A DNA stretch of 64,000 bases from CBDEGK01 sp965237855 (GCA_965237855.1 CBDEGK010000005.1:124001-188000); one strand, 5' to 3'. Positions 24,294 through 34,955 are shown, numbered from the stretch's first letter. Translations and numbers: made by a program. Notes: a model not told the origin generated them from the letters alone.

Positions 24294-26003
24294 CTACAAT
24301 TTGTTCAGGTAGAAATGTTCAATAGTATCGCGTGTCAGAATGCCGCGCACTGCACGACCCTCGCCGCGATAGAAGTCCATGACCACGACTGCCTCGACCG
24401 CTCGATCTTGCAGCGTATCAAGCGCTTCTTGCAGGGTTGCACCGGCGCGGATGCCTCCTGTAGACCAGCGGCGAAGATCAACTTCATCCAGGGACAGAGT
24501 GTTCTCTGGCGGGGTGCTCTGCAATAAATCCTGGAACTCCTGTCCGCTCAGCAGATATAGGGCATTGCCCTCGCGCTCAACCACAATCCAGGTAGCTGTC
24601 TGCTGGCGCAGTTCTCCCAGTTGTGTCGCATCGACCTGTTCTGGCAGGCGGCAAAAGTCCCGCTTCATCACCGTCTGAACGCTGGTGGCCTGCAGCATCT
24701 GGCTGGTTGGGTCCTCTGATGTATCCCGTTGTAAATGCCGCAATATAGTTTGGTGGGCGGATTGCTGCCGGAACAAGCTTGAGCGCGTAACAGTCGCCGC
24801 CACCACCGCCAGCAGTGCGGGCAGGATGATGCTGATGTTGTCGGACAGCTCCACCACGGCTAACAGTGCCGCCAGTGGTGCATTCATGACCGCGGCCATG
24901 CACGCTCCCATGCCAATAATGGCGTAGAAGGCTGGGTCGGAAGTCAGGTCCGGAAAAAAGTGTGCACCGATAATTCCGAATCCGGCTCCCGGGCAGGCGC
25001 CAATAATCAGATTGGGCCCGATCAACCCAATCGGTAGGCCCAGACCTACGCTGCAGGCAGTGGCAATAATCTTGGCTGCCATTAACGACAGCAATAGCAG
25101 CGGCGCGAGTTGGCCGCTCAATATCTGGTCGAGAGTGTCGTAACCGATACCCAGTACCTGGGGGAGGGCGATTCCCATCAGTCCAGTTATTGCCCCGGCG
25201 AGGGTAAAGCGCGCGATGATGGGCAGATGGGCCAGCCGCAGTGTTTGTTTCATGAGTAGTACGAAGCTGGCCACAGCGAGACCCGCCGCGGCGCCCAACA
25301 GTAGTATAAAGGGTAATTCCCAGAGTGAGCTTGGCTCTACCACAGGTACCGTGAAAAGAGGCTCTCCGGTGCCAACAATATGATTAATGGTATTGGCACT
25401 CACCGCGGCGAGAATTACCGGGGTGAATCCCACTACCGTGTATTCTGCAACGATGACTTCCATGGCGAAGATCACTCCCGCCAGGGGTGTATCGAAAGCG
25501 ATACTGATCGCTCCGGCTGTGCCGCAGGCAATGAGAATACGCTGGCTATTGTCGGGTAGACCAAGTCGATGGCCGAGCCCGCTGCTAATGGCCGCTCCCA
25601 GGTGCACGCCGGGACCTTCGCGACCCCCGGACTGCCCAGTGGCCAGTGCAAATGCCCCGGCGAGTAACTGGGTAAACATATTGCGCAGGGGCAGTTGGCC
25701 GTAGTGGCTGCGCATACGGCTCAGCACGTGCACGATGCCCACTTCCCGATCCTCGGCTTGCAGGAAATGGAAAACCATACCCAGAGTGGCGGCACCCAGA
25801 GTAGGGAGAAGGAAGCGCTGCCCATAACTGAGTGTGCTGAAGCGCTGGGAATCCTCCAGCCACAATCCGCCCAGCCAGGTGATTAGTAGATCGAAGGGCA
25901 ATATCACAGCGGCGGCGGCGATACCGGCTCCCACCCCGAGAATTGAATAGGGTAGCAGTGCTCGGTAGTCCGTGAAATAGTGTCGAAAGTCCGGTGTTTT
26001 CAA
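24294..26003 (-). CDS. ClC-family chloride channel/antiporter with CBS domains
   Basis: A 569-residue protein with a ClC membrane core (about residues 1-430) and a C-terminal CBS pair. Ion-pathway motifs are GREGPGVHLGAAI (gating glutamate of the GxEGP motif retained) and GLPIGLIGPNLIIGA. The gating Glu suggests a proton-coupled Cl- antiporter rather than a passive channel. The CBS part (MKRDFCRLPEQVD; GATLQEALDTLQDRAVEAVVV) may sense nucleotides. It is divergent from argC; 24 bases separate it from hemJ downstream. Confidence 0.9.
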   Translation of the reverse strand: MKTPDFRHYFTDYRALLPYSILGVGAGIAAAAVILPFDLLITWLGGLWLEDSQRFSTLSYGQRFLLPTLGAATLGMVFHFLQAEDREVGIVHVLSRMRSHYGQLPLRNMFTQLLAGAFALATGQSGGREGPGVHLGAAISSGLGHRLGLPDNSQRILIACGTAGAISIAFDTPLAGVIFAMEVIVAEYTVVGFTPVILAAVSANTINHIVGTGEPLFTVPVVEPSSLWELPFILLLGAAAGLAVASFVLLMKQTLRLAHLPIIARFTLAGAITGLMGIALPQVLGIGYDTLDQILSGQLAPLLLLSLMAAKIIATACSVGLGLPIGLIGPNLIIGACPGAGFGIIGAHFFPDLTSDPAFYAIIGMGACMAAVMNAPLAALLAVVELSDNISIILPALLAVVAATVTRSSLFRQQSAHQTILRHLQRDTSEDPTSQMLQATSVQTVMKRDFCRLPEQVDATQLGELRQQTATWIVVEREGNALYLLSGQEFQDLLQSTPPENTLSLDEVDLRRWSTGGIRAGATLQEALDTLQDRAVEAVVVMDFYRGEGRAVRGILTRDTIEHFYLNKL

Positions 26004-26081
26004 AATTACCAGATACGCCCATGTGAATATCTTTATACTATACGGCTTTGCGCGATTTGGCGCAGTGCTTCAGGGAATGTT

Positions 26082-27110
26082 GTGATCAGGGTTGGGGTCG
26101 TTGGCGGAACGGGCTATACAGGTGTGGAATTACTGCGTTTGTTAGCGGGTCATGGGGAGGTAGCAGTCACGGTTATCACTTCTCGTGCCGAGGCCGGTCG
26201 CCGCGTCGACGATCTGTTTCCCAACCTGCGTGGTTATTATGATCTGGCCTATTCCAATCCGGATATTGATAAATTAGCCCAGTGTGACGTGGTGTTCTAC
26301 GCCACGCCTCACAACGTGGCAATGCATACGGTGCCAGAATTGATCGCCGGCGGCGTCAGAGTGATCGATTTGTCTGCGGACTTCAGGATACGGGATGCCC
26401 AGCTGTGGTCGCAGTGGTACGGCGAGGATCATGCCTGTCCGGAGCTGCTGGCAAAAGCGGTGTACGGCCTGCCTGAACTGAACCGGGAAGCCATGAGGGG
26501 CGCCACTCTGATCGCCTGTCCTGGTTGTTATCCTACCTCTGTACAGTTGGGCCTGCTGCCACTGCTCAAGGCTGATGTTGTGGACCGGCAATCATTGATT
26601 GCTAATGCCGCGTCCGGTGTCAGTGGTGCGGGTCGGCAGGCCAAGATAGATAATTTATTGTCGGAGACCTCCGACAGTTTTAAAGCCTATGGCGTTGCCG
26701 GCCATCGTCACCTGCCGGAAATTGAGCAGGGACTCGCCGATATGGCGGGAGAACCCGTGCAGCTCACCTTTGTGCCACATCTATTGCCCATTGTGCGGGG
26801 CATTCACACCACCATTTACGCCCGGTTGACAGTCGATTGTGATAGCCAGGCCCTGTTTGAGCAGGCCTTCGCGGATGAGCCGTTTGTGGATGTTCTGCCG
26901 GCGGGCCAATATCCACAGACTCGCTCGGTCAAGGGTTCCAACTACTGCCGTATAGCGGTTGAGCAGCCCCAGGGCCGCGATACCCTGGTGGTGATGGTGG
27001 CAGAAGATAATCTGGTCAAAGGCGCCTCCGGGCAGGCTATCCAGGCCATGAATATCATGCTCGGGCTGGATGAACGGGCCGGCCTGCAGACGGTAGCCCT
27101 GCTGCCCTGA
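26082..27110 (+). CDS. argC: N-acetyl-gamma-glutamyl-phosphate reductase
   Basis: ArgC reduces N-acetylglutamyl phosphate with NADPH in arginine synthesis. The 342-residue protein starts VIRVGVVGGTGYTGVELLRL (Rossmann GGTGYTG), with the catalytic cysteine in IACPGCYPTSVQLGL and the HRHLPEIEQ segment. GTG 26082 is chosen since the conserved fold begins there and AGGGA precedes it; the frame is open upstream but without homology. It is the first of a set with the DUF6776 and bactofilin genes, an arrangement found in Pseudomonas. Confidence 0.95.
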   Translation: MIRVGVVGGTGYTGVELLRLLAGHGEVAVTVITSRAEAGRRVDDLFPNLRGYYDLAYSNPDIDKLAQCDVVFYATPHNVAMHTVPELIAGGVRVIDLSADFRIRDAQLWSQWYGEDHACPELLAKAVYGLPELNREAMRGATLIACPGCYPTSVQLGLLPLLKADVVDRQSLIANAASGVSGAGRQAKIDNLLSETSDSFKAYGVAGHRHLPEIEQGLADMAGEPVQLTFVPHLLPIVRGIHTTIYARLTVDCDSQALFEQAFADEPFVDVLPAGQYPQTRSVKGSNYCRIAVEQPQGRDTLVVMVAEDNLVKGASGQAIQAMNIMLGLDERAGLQTVALLP

Positions 27111-27778
27111 TGCGCCATTCGGTGGTGGTACAGCAGCACCCGAACCAGCGTCGCCATGGCAGTTTGGTGCTCTATGAATCGCTGCTGGCTGACAACCAGG
27201 GAATGACGGTTGTGGTCGAAGACCAGGCTGCCGAGCTGCTTGAACTGCGCCAGTCCCTGCAAATTCAACAAACGCGGGCGGATGTCCACAGAGAAGCCCT
27301 GGCCATGGTACGCGGAGAGTTGGCGGAGCAGCAGGCTCTAATCGCAGACCTCGAGCAGGGGGTGCGTTTTTATCGCAGCCTGATGGCGTCAAACGATCAA
27401 CCCGAGGGATTAAGTGTACGCAGTATCGGCCTGATCCCCGGCAGCGCTGACAATCGGTTTCAATTTCGAATTCTGGTGCAACAGAATGCCCTTAAACATG
27501 GATTGTTAACCGGCACGCTCAACGTCGATGTGATCGGTGCCGAAAAGGGCAGTGCCAAAACCTATAGTTTGTCCAGCTTATCCGCAGAACTACCCGCAAA
27601 AGATATAAAATTGCGTTTCAAGTATTTTCAAGCTATAGATGGTGAATTCGAGATACCGACGGGTTTTAAACCCCGCAAAATGGTAGCCTACGCCAAGGCA
27701 ATTAAACCCAGGCAGCTGGAGGTCCGCAAGGATTTCCCCTGGGTAGTACAGGAGAAGATTATCCATGTTGGGAACTAA
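27110..27778 (+). CDS. DUF6776-like coiled-coil protein
   Basis: A 222-residue protein with no signal peptide or membrane segment that I can see. Residues about 37-78 form a likely coiled coil (DQAAELLELRQSLQIQQ, VRGELAEQQALIADLEQG). A beta-rich C-terminal domain follows (residues 95-220, SVRSIGLIPGSADNRFQFRI). Its ATG shares one base with the argC stop, and its end overlaps the bactofilin gene by 14 bases, so it is probably a partner of the bactofilin. DUF6776 is named from the gene order and general shape; it is not a proven hit. Confidence 0.65.
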   Translation: MRHSVVVQQHPNQRRHGSLVLYESLLADNQGMTVVVEDQAAELLELRQSLQIQQTRADVHREALAMVRGELAEQQALIADLEQGVRFYRSLMASNDQPEGLSVRSIGLIPGSADNRFQFRILVQQNALKHGLLTGTLNVDVIGAEKGSAKTYSLSSLSAELPAKDIKLRFKYFQAIDGEFEIPTGFKPRKMVAYAKAIKPRQLEVRKDFPWVVQEKIIHVGN

Positions 27779-28217
27779 AGACAAAGGCGGCTTCGGTGGT
27801 TCGGGTGCTACCACTCTCGTCTCCCGAGATACGGAAATTGTGGGCGACATCAAATTTAGCGGTAACCTGGATATAGAGGGCACTGTGCGTGGCAATATAG
27901 TGGCTCAGGCGTCCAAAGATGCGGTTGTGCGAATTGTCGACAAGGGCCTGGTCGAGGGTGACATACGCGCACCCTCGGTCATTATTAATGGCCAGATTAT
28001 TGGCGATGTCTATTCCAGCAAGCACCTGGAGCTGGCCGCCAAGGCAAGGGTGCAGGGCAATGTTCATTACACCCTGGTAGAGATGACGATTGGTGCTGAG
28101 GTCAATGGCAGCTTGAAGCACAGCGTTGGGGAGCCTGCGGAGGTGGCGAGCAAGCCCAAGCCCGCACGATCTCCCGAGCCGGCGCTGCATCAAACTTCCG
28201 CAGCCATGAAAACTTGA
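27765..28217 (+). CDS. bactofilin family cytoskeletal protein
   Basis: A 150-residue bactofilin. A short unstructured N-terminus is followed by the beta-helical DUF583 core (residues about 18-118) with repeats such as TEIVGDIKFSGNLDIEGTVRGNI and VIINGQIIGDVYSSKHLEL, and then a Pro/Ala-rich tail. Bactofilins polymerise without nucleotide on the inner face of the membrane and organise cell-wall enzymes. Overlap with the coiled-coil gene suggests a shared assembly. An M23 endopeptidase gene lies 2 kb away; bactofilins often work with such enzymes. Confidence 0.9.
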   Translation: MLGTKDKGGFGGSGATTLVSRDTEIVGDIKFSGNLDIEGTVRGNIVAQASKDAVVRIVDKGLVEGDIRAPSVIINGQIIGDVYSSKHLELAAKARVQGNVHYTLVEMTIGAEVNGSLKHSVGEPAEVASKPKPARSPEPALHQTSAAMKT

Positions 28218-28290
28218 CCAAATTACTCAGGTAATTCATAATTCCGCGTGTTTTCCACTAGTATTCTGGACCAGTACCGAGAGCCACTAA

Positions 28291-28644
28291 ATGTCAGTAG
28301 CAGAAACATTTACCCCAACCAGTCTTAGCCTGTCCGCCGCTGCGGTGGACAAGGTTCGTATGCTGGTTGACGAAGAAGGTAACGATGAACTGAAGCTGCG
28401 GGTGTTTGTAACCGGCGGTGGTTGTTCCGGCTTCCAATACGGCTTTACTTTTGATGAGCTGGTAGCCGAAGATGATACCCAGGTAGAAAAAGATGGCGTG
28501 GTGGTGGTGATTGACCCCATGAGCTTTCAATATCTTGCGGGTTCGGAAGTCGACTACACCGATGGGCTGGAGGGTTCACGTTTTGTTGTTACCAACCCCA
28601 ATGCGACGACCACCTGTGGCTGTGGTTCCTCGTTTTCTGTTTAG
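28291..28644 (+). CDS. erpA: iron-sulfur cluster insertion protein ErpA
   Basis: An A-type Fe-S carrier of 117 residues. The three cluster-binding cysteines are present: one in VTGGGCSGFQYGF and two in TTTCGCGSSFSV at the C-terminus. ErpA hands clusters to apo-enzymes such as IspG/IspH. The length, the TFTPTSLSLSAAAVDKV start and the position between bactofilin and anmK (as in Pseudomonas) distinguish it from IscA. Confidence 0.95.
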   Translation: MSVAETFTPTSLSLSAAAVDKVRMLVDEEGNDELKLRVFVTGGGCSGFQYGFTFDELVAEDDTQVEKDGVVVVIDPMSFQYLAGSEVDYTDGLEGSRFVVTNPNATTTCGCGSSFSV

Positions 28645-29071
28645 CGTATTTCTTGCGCTAGTAGTTTTTTCTTACTCCACTCCCCTTCCCGCACAGTCTG
28701 CGGGGGCACACCTCTACCTGGCCGCTATTGAATTGCATACCGAGGCGGAATTGCTCGATGTGCTGCAACGTTCTGATCGTTTATTACAGGAAGGCACCTT
28801 GTCTATCGGTACCTCGTCGCCGGTGAGATTTGTACTGCACGGGCCCGAAGTGAGAATTTTGTTGCGAGAAAATTACCCGTCCCACAGGGCTACCGTGGAC
28901 CTGGCAGCGAAGCTCGCTGCCTTTGGAATCATTGATTTGAAGGTGTGTGAGACCTGGATGGGGGGCAACCGGGTTAGTGCCTCGCAATTGCCACCCTTCA
29001 TTGGAACCGTTCCCTACGGGCCGGCCGAGCGGCGGAGGTTGATCAAAGAGCAGGGTTACGTCTACTTCTAA
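28622..29071 (+). CDS. exported DsrE/F-like protein overlapping erpA
   Basis: The frame is open from inside erpA. GTG 28622 would start a signal peptide (VPRFLFSVFLALVVFSYS, cut after PLPAQSA) and overlap erpA by 23 bases; ATG 28601 is an alternative. The mature part of about 120 residues has alternating strands and helices (VRFVLHGPEVRILLREN; LAAKLAAFGIIDLKVCETWM; FIGTVPYGPAERRRLIKEQG), with one Cys at the position used by DsrE/TusD-type sulfur-carrier proteins. Family assignment is tentative; a periplasmic sulfur-relay role is speculation. Confidence 0.65.
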   Translation: MVPRFLFSVFLALVVFSYSTPLPAQSAGAHLYLAAIELHTEAELLDVLQRSDRLLQEGTLSIGTSSPVRFVLHGPEVRILLRENYPSHRATVDLAAKLAAFGIIDLKVCETWMGGNRVSASQLPPFIGTVPYGPAERRRLIKEQGYVYF

Positions 29072-29079
29072 ATCAGCGG

Positions 29080-30180
29080 TTAAGCCGCATAGATAGCACC
29101 CAGGACCCTCTCCCCCGCCGCACCGGTGACCGAGGACATGTTGCCAACCCGTCCATCTAATGTCTGCGCCGCTAACCATGCAAACGCTGCCGCCTCCACC
29201 CAGTCCGGGGGGACGCCGAGGCTGTCGGTTGCGGCGATCTTGCGACCGGGAAGCTGCAACTGCAGACGTGAACGCAGATAGCCGTTATGGGCTCCACCGC
29301 CGCACAGGTAGATTTCCTCGATGGCTTGCGGCAGGGCATTGGCGATTGTCTGGATCGTGAATTCTGCCAGTGTTGCCTGAATATCTTGCGCCTGATAGTT
29401 GTCGAGAGGAAAAGCCTCCAGCAGCTCCAGGTTGAATATTTCCTTGCCAGTGCTCTTCGGCGTCGGTGTTGACAGGTAGGGGTGGTTCAGCAGGCCGGCC
29501 AGTATTTCCTGCTGTACCTGGCCCGTGGCCGCCCAGCGACCATCGTAGTCAAACTCTTGAGCGAGATGGCGCCGACACCAGCCGTCCATGAGTGTATTGC
29601 CTGGCCCCGTGTCAAAGCCGCTAGTCGGGTCATTGTTCAACAACGTGACATTGGCGATGCCGCCAATATTAACGATGGCCCGGTCGCAGTGGTCTGCGCG
29701 GAACATGGCATGGTGAAAAGCGGGGGCCAGCGGCGCGCCCTCGCCGCCAGCCGCGATGTCCCGGCGGCGAAAATCGGCCACGGTGGTGATGCCGGTGTGT
29801 TCCGCAATGGTATTGGGGTCGGCCACTTGCAAAGTAAATGCCTCGGCGCCAGGTTGTGCAGTAGGTGGGCGGTGGCGAATCGTCTGGCCGTGGCTGCCTA
29901 TAGCGGTGATGGCATCAGCTGACAGGCCTTGCTGGTTCAGCAGGGCTTGCGCGGCATTGGCGAAAAGCCTGCCCAGCTGGCGATCGAGTACGCCAAGTCG
30001 TTCAATTTCATTGTCACCCGTCTGGCTAATAGCCTGGATTGAAGATTGCAAATCCCGTGGCATGGATTCGCTGTGGTGAGCAATCAATTCAAGCTGTGTT
30101 TCCTCGATCTTCAGCAGGGCGGCGTCTACCCCATCCACACTGGTTCCAGACATGAGGCCGATATAGAGGTGATCGCTCAC
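29080..30180 (-). CDS. anmK: anhydro-N-acetylmuramic acid kinase
   Basis: AnmK opens and phosphorylates 1,6-anhydro-MurNAc recovered from cell-wall turnover, giving MurNAc-6-P. The 366-residue protein has the start YIGLMSGTSVDGVDAALL, the phosphate motif IGSHGQTIRHRP, VADFRRRDIAAGGEGAPLAP and GFDTGPGNTLMD. It overlaps the M23 endopeptidase gene by four bases, linking wall cleavage to recycling. It converges on the DsrE-like gene. Confidence 0.95.
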   Translation of the reverse strand: MSDHLYIGLMSGTSVDGVDAALLKIEETQLELIAHHSESMPRDLQSSIQAISQTGDNEIERLGVLDRQLGRLFANAAQALLNQQGLSADAITAIGSHGQTIRHRPPTAQPGAEAFTLQVADPNTIAEHTGITTVADFRRRDIAAGGEGAPLAPAFHHAMFRADHCDRAIVNIGGIANVTLLNNDPTSGFDTGPGNTLMDGWCRRHLAQEFDYDGRWAATGQVQQEILAGLLNHPYLSTPTPKSTGKEIFNLELLEAFPLDNYQAQDIQATLAEFTIQTIANALPQAIEEIYLCGGGAHNGYLRSRLQLQLPGRKIAATDSLGVPPDWVEAAAFAWLAAQTLDGRVGNMSSVTGAAGERVLGAIYAA

Positions 30181-31526
30181 CCGCCCTGCAGGACCGATTT
30201 ATTGCTGTCTGAGGATTGAAGTAGCGCCGTCTTGGTCTGTCTGATCGAGGCTAACTGCTGATGCAAGTGTTGGGTTTGCTGCTGGAAGCTGACCAGCTCA
30301 AGCGGGCTTAGACTGCGTGCTTTGGGAAGCTTCTTGTGAATGGTGCGCGGATTGCGGTGCACACCGTTGACCAGGAATTCATAGTGCAGATGTGGCCCGG
30401 TTGCGGCGCCTGTGGAGCCGACGCTACCAATAACCTGGTGTTGGCTGACACGACTGCCCTTTTTCACCTTGCGCTGGTGCAGATGCAGGTACTTGGTGGT
30501 GAACTGTTCACCGTGTTGAACCACCACGTAGTTGCCATTGGTCTTGGTGTAGCCCGCTTCCTTCACCCTGCCATCGCCGGCGGCGAATACAGGGGTGCCG
30601 CGAGGGGCGGCGTAGTCAGTGCCCCGGTGTGGGCGTGTCGTCTTGTAAATTGGATGGAGCCTGTGCGGGTTGAAATTGGAGCTCACGCGGGTGAAATCCA
30701 GTGGCGCCAGCATAAACGCCTTGCGCATGCTGACACCGTCTTCAGAGAAATAACCGGTATCGCCTTGTTCGTCGGTATAGATAAAGGCCGTGTGTGCGGT
30801 GCCCCGATTCACAAATTCCGCCGCCAGGATCTCACCGTAACCAATTTTCTCCCCATCGAGGTACAGCTCCTCATACAGAACGTGGAAAGTATCGCCCTTG
30901 CGTGGATCCAATACGAAGTCGATCACACCACCAAAAATATTCGCGAGTTCCATGATGGTGTTGGCATACATACCCGCTGCTTCCGCGGCCAGGAACAGGG
31001 AACTGTCAATTCTGGCAGAGGCAAAGGTCTGGCGTCGCTGCGGTTCGCGTTCGGTCTCCTCTACCCGGTAATCGTTGCCTTCGCAACGAAATACAACACT
31101 GCTGAGGTGAGATTTTTCATAGCGCAGGGCCTTCAGCTCACCTTCAGCGGACAGTTGGAAGCCCAGGCTCTGGCCCGGATAGATCCTGGTGAGCGCCTTG
31201 CCGCCGCTGGCTTTGCTGGTGATGTGATACACATCTGCGTCATTCAGACCCGCGCGCTGAAACAGCAGCGACAAATTGTCACCGTTGCGCACCTCAAAAT
31301 TCGACCAGGGTTCTGGTAGCGGGGCCACCGGCACAGGTTCTGGCTGAGGTTCCAATGCCAGCGCAATGGGAATTTCCGTGCGATTGGCTTTGACATCGTC
31401 CGCAGTGAAAGTCAGGAGTGCGATCAGCGCAGCGACGAGAGCTGCGGCAAACAACAGGTGATGCCTGGGGAAAGTCGATTTGTCTGCGATCGGGCTGGCG
31501 CCCGTGTCGCGTGGTACAGCTGTCAT
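30177..31526 (-). CDS. mepM: M23-family murein DD-endopeptidase (MepM-like)
   Basis: A 449-residue envelope protein with one N-terminal membrane anchor (HLLFAAALVAALIALLTF), a LysM/OapA-like domain (NFEVRNGDNLSLLFQRAGL and the IYPGQSLGF turn), a middle region, and a C-terminal LytM domain with the zinc ligands H and D in PHRGTDYAAPRG and HLHY in ATGPHLHYEF. The anchor places it in the periplasm. It probably cleaves peptide crosslinks to let new wall be inserted. anmK overlaps its 3' end. Confidence 0.92.
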   Translation of the reverse strand: MTAVPRDTGASPIADKSTFPRHHLLFAAALVAALIALLTFTADDVKANRTEIPIALALEPQPEPVPVAPLPEPWSNFEVRNGDNLSLLFQRAGLNDADVYHITSKASGGKALTRIYPGQSLGFQLSAEGELKALRYEKSHLSSVVFRCEGNDYRVEETEREPQRRQTFASARIDSSLFLAAEAAGMYANTIMELANIFGGVIDFVLDPRKGDTFHVLYEELYLDGEKIGYGEILAAEFVNRGTAHTAFIYTDEQGDTGYFSEDGVSMRKAFMLAPLDFTRVSSNFNPHRLHPIYKTTRPHRGTDYAAPRGTPVFAAGDGRVKEAGYTKTNGNYVVVQHGEQFTTKYLHLHQRKVKKGSRVSQHQVIGSVGSTGAATGPHLHYEFLVNGVHRNPRTIHKKLPKARSLSPLELVSFQQQTQHLHQQLASIRQTKTALLQSSDSNKSVLQGG

Positions 31527-31659
31527 TGGTCTTATGCCAGTGCCTTATTAATAGTTTGATGCGTAGTATAACAAAAACTCAGTCCACACTAGAATGGCAG
31601 TTCCTTGCATTTGGCGCGGGCTTCGGTATGGTGCGCGCTTCCTGAAAATGGCGGACACA

Positions 31660-32961
31660 ATGAGTAGCGTTCCTATAATCGAAGATCTCAAGGCCAGGGA
31701 GCTAGTATTCCAGGTGGCCGGCGAAGAGGCACTGGTAGAGCACCTGGAGACAGGTTCTCGCACCCTCTATTGCGGCTTCGACCCGACGGCAGACAGTTTA
31801 CATATCGGTTCACTGGTACCACTGTTGGTGTTGCGACGTTTTCAGTTGGCCGGTCACAAGCCCATCGCCCTGGTGGGAGGGGCGACAGGACTGGTGGGCG
31901 ACCCCAGTTTCAAAGCCCAGGAACGCCAGCTCAACACCCCTGATGTGGTTGCTGGCTGGGTCGACAAAATTCGCGACCAGGTGTCCGCATTTATCGACTT
32001 TGACTGCGGCGAGAATTCCGCACAGATGGCGAACAACCTGGAATGGACCGCGGGTATGGATGTGCTCACTTTCCTGCGCGACGTGGGTAAGCATTTTTCC
32101 GTTAATGCCATGATCCAGAAAGAGTCGGTAAAGCAGCGCATTGAACGAGAAGGTAGTGGCATCAGCTTTACCGAGTTTACCTACATGATTCTGCAATCTT
32201 TCGATTACTCGGAGCTCAATAAACTCCGCAATTGCACCCTGCAGATCGGCGGTTCGGACCAGTGGGGCAATATCACCGGTGGCATCGACCTGACCCGACG
32301 CCTTCATGGCAACCAGGTGTTTGGCCTCACCATGCCCCTGGTTACCAAGAGTGATGGCGCCAAGTTCGGCAAGACCGAGACCGGCACCATCTGGCTCGAT
32401 GCCCGGCGTACCTCTCCCTATGCTTTTTACCAGTTCTGGCTGAATACCGCCGACACTGATGTCTACAGGTTCCTGCGTTACTTTACCTTCCTGGAAGTGG
32501 CGGAAATCGCCGCTATCGAGACGGCCGATGCCGAGCGCCAGGGTCGCCCGGAAGCCCAGGCAGTGCTCGCTCGCGAAGTGACCCAACTGGTACATGGTGA
32601 AGAGGGCCTGGCGGCGGCGCTGCGTATTACCGAGGCCCTGTTTAGCGGGGCTACCGCGGATTTATCCGAAAGTGACTTTCTGCAATTGCAGCAGGATGGA
32701 CTGCCATCAACCTCATTGGCGCGCACAGCGCTGGATGGAGGCAGTATTAGCCAGATCTTTACCGACGCCGAGGTGGTGGCATCAGGCAAGCAGGTGAAAG
32801 ATGCCCTTGGGCGCAACGCGGTGACTATTAACGGAGTTGTCCTGGGTGAGGAGGATAATATGAATCCGGCGCGGGGTTTTACCCCCGAGCAGGCTCTCTA
32901 TGGCCGTTTCTACCTGGCAAAATTGGGCAAGAAAAAATACCACCTTTTCGAGCTGAACTAA
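31660..32961 (+). CDS. tyrS: tyrosyl-tRNA synthetase
   Basis: A class I aminoacyl-tRNA synthetase charging tRNA-Tyr. Features: the TLYCGFDPTADSLHIGSLVP segment with the HIGH-type motif HIGS, the tyrosine pocket YMILQSFDYSEL and GGSDQWGNI, the KMSKS-type loop KFGKT, and a C-terminal S4 domain (GRNAVTINGVVLGEEDN). ATG 31660 matches the usual N-terminus; ATG 31648 adds four residues. The order tyrS then rRNA operon is the same as in Pseudomonas. Confidence 0.95.
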   Translation: MSSVPIIEDLKARELVFQVAGEEALVEHLETGSRTLYCGFDPTADSLHIGSLVPLLVLRRFQLAGHKPIALVGGATGLVGDPSFKAQERQLNTPDVVAGWVDKIRDQVSAFIDFDCGENSAQMANNLEWTAGMDVLTFLRDVGKHFSVNAMIQKESVKQRIEREGSGISFTEFTYMILQSFDYSELNKLRNCTLQIGGSDQWGNITGGIDLTRRLHGNQVFGLTMPLVTKSDGAKFGKTETGTIWLDARRTSPYAFYQFWLNTADTDVYRFLRYFTFLEVAEIAAIETADAERQGRPEAQAVLAREVTQLVHGEEGLAAALRITEALFSGATADLSESDFLQLQQDGLPSTSLARTALDGGSISQIFTDAEVVASGKQVKDALGRNAVTINGVVLGEEDNMNPARGFTPEQALYGRFYLAKLGKKKYHLFELN

Positions 32962-33114
32962 GCACGGGAGTCGCAGTACGGTGAGCGGCGTCAACATAGG
33001 CTCACTGCCCAAATATTGACCACCTGAAAAAGGGTTAACTATCAGGTAGTTATGGCGCCACATATGGCCGTCTCCGAGGACCGGAAAATATCATCGATTT
33101 AGTGCAGATTTTGG

Positions 33115-33143
33115 TTGCCAAGGTGGGGTGTACTGCGTATTAT
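33115..33143 (+). promoter_or_regulatory. rRNA operon P1-type promoter
   Basis: TTGCCA (33115-33120) and TATTAT (33138-33143) are separated by exactly 17 bases and followed by a GC-rich discriminator (GCGCCTCC). This is the layout of ribosomal P1 promoters, where the GC-rich discriminator makes the promoter sensitive to ppGpp and initiating NTP. Transcription would begin near 33151. Confidence 0.75.
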
Positions 33144-33199
33144 GCGCCTCCTCGTCGGGGGTAACCCCGCGAAGTTCTGCGGCCCAAGCGCTTTGCAGA

Positions 33200-33211
33200 G
33201 TTGTTTAACAA
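33200..33211 (+). promoter_or_regulatory. boxA antitermination site in rrn leader
   Basis: GTTGTTTAACAA resembles the boxA core (TGCTCTTTAACA) bound by NusB/S10 in rRNA antitermination. It sits about 50 bases after the predicted start site, the usual position in the leader. A better match occurs again before 23S at 35341. Confidence 0.6.
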
Positions 33212-33212
33212 G

Positions 33213-33240
33213 AAGATAAAGACAGATGTGTGGGCACTTG
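33213..33240 (+). other. pre-16S processing stem (5' arm)
   Basis: The leader from 33213 to 33240 (AAGATAAAGACAGATGTGTG then GGCACTTG) is complementary, with only a few mismatches, to 34956-34984 just after 16S (CAAGTGTCCACACACC then TGTCTTTGTCTT). The two arms bracket 16S and would form the long stem cut by RNase III. Confidence 0.75.
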
Positions 33241-33399
33241 TTGAGGGTATTTCATCAGTGAAATATTCAGATACAAGTGACTCATTGATTCATAGAATTA
33301 CTGATTTACGATTAATGTATCTGAGCTTGGATTTGTTGGTTGGCCGGAGTTATCTGGAAAACCAACCCTCTTGGGACTTTGTCCTAGAGGCTAAAGATT

Positions 33400-34933
<1,534 letters not shown>

Positions 34934-34955
34934 AACGATGATGTGACACCTTTTT

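Larger units (their letters stand above)
32962..33399 (+). other. rRNA operon promoter and leader region
   Basis: 438 bases without a protein gene between tyrS and 16S. The first part (to about 33110) has no feature I can name and may hold upstream activating or Fis sites. The second part carries the strong promoter at 33115-33143, a boxA-like sequence at 33200-33211, and the 5' arm of the pre-16S processing stem at 33213-33240. Confidence 0.75.

Noticed and set aside
30336..31319. 327-residue plus-strand frame over the M23 endopeptidase gene
   Set aside because: Shadow of the real minus-strand gene; no motif or ribosome site.
31810..32595. 261-residue minus-strand frame inside tyrS
   Set aside because: Shadow of tyrS with no family resemblance.
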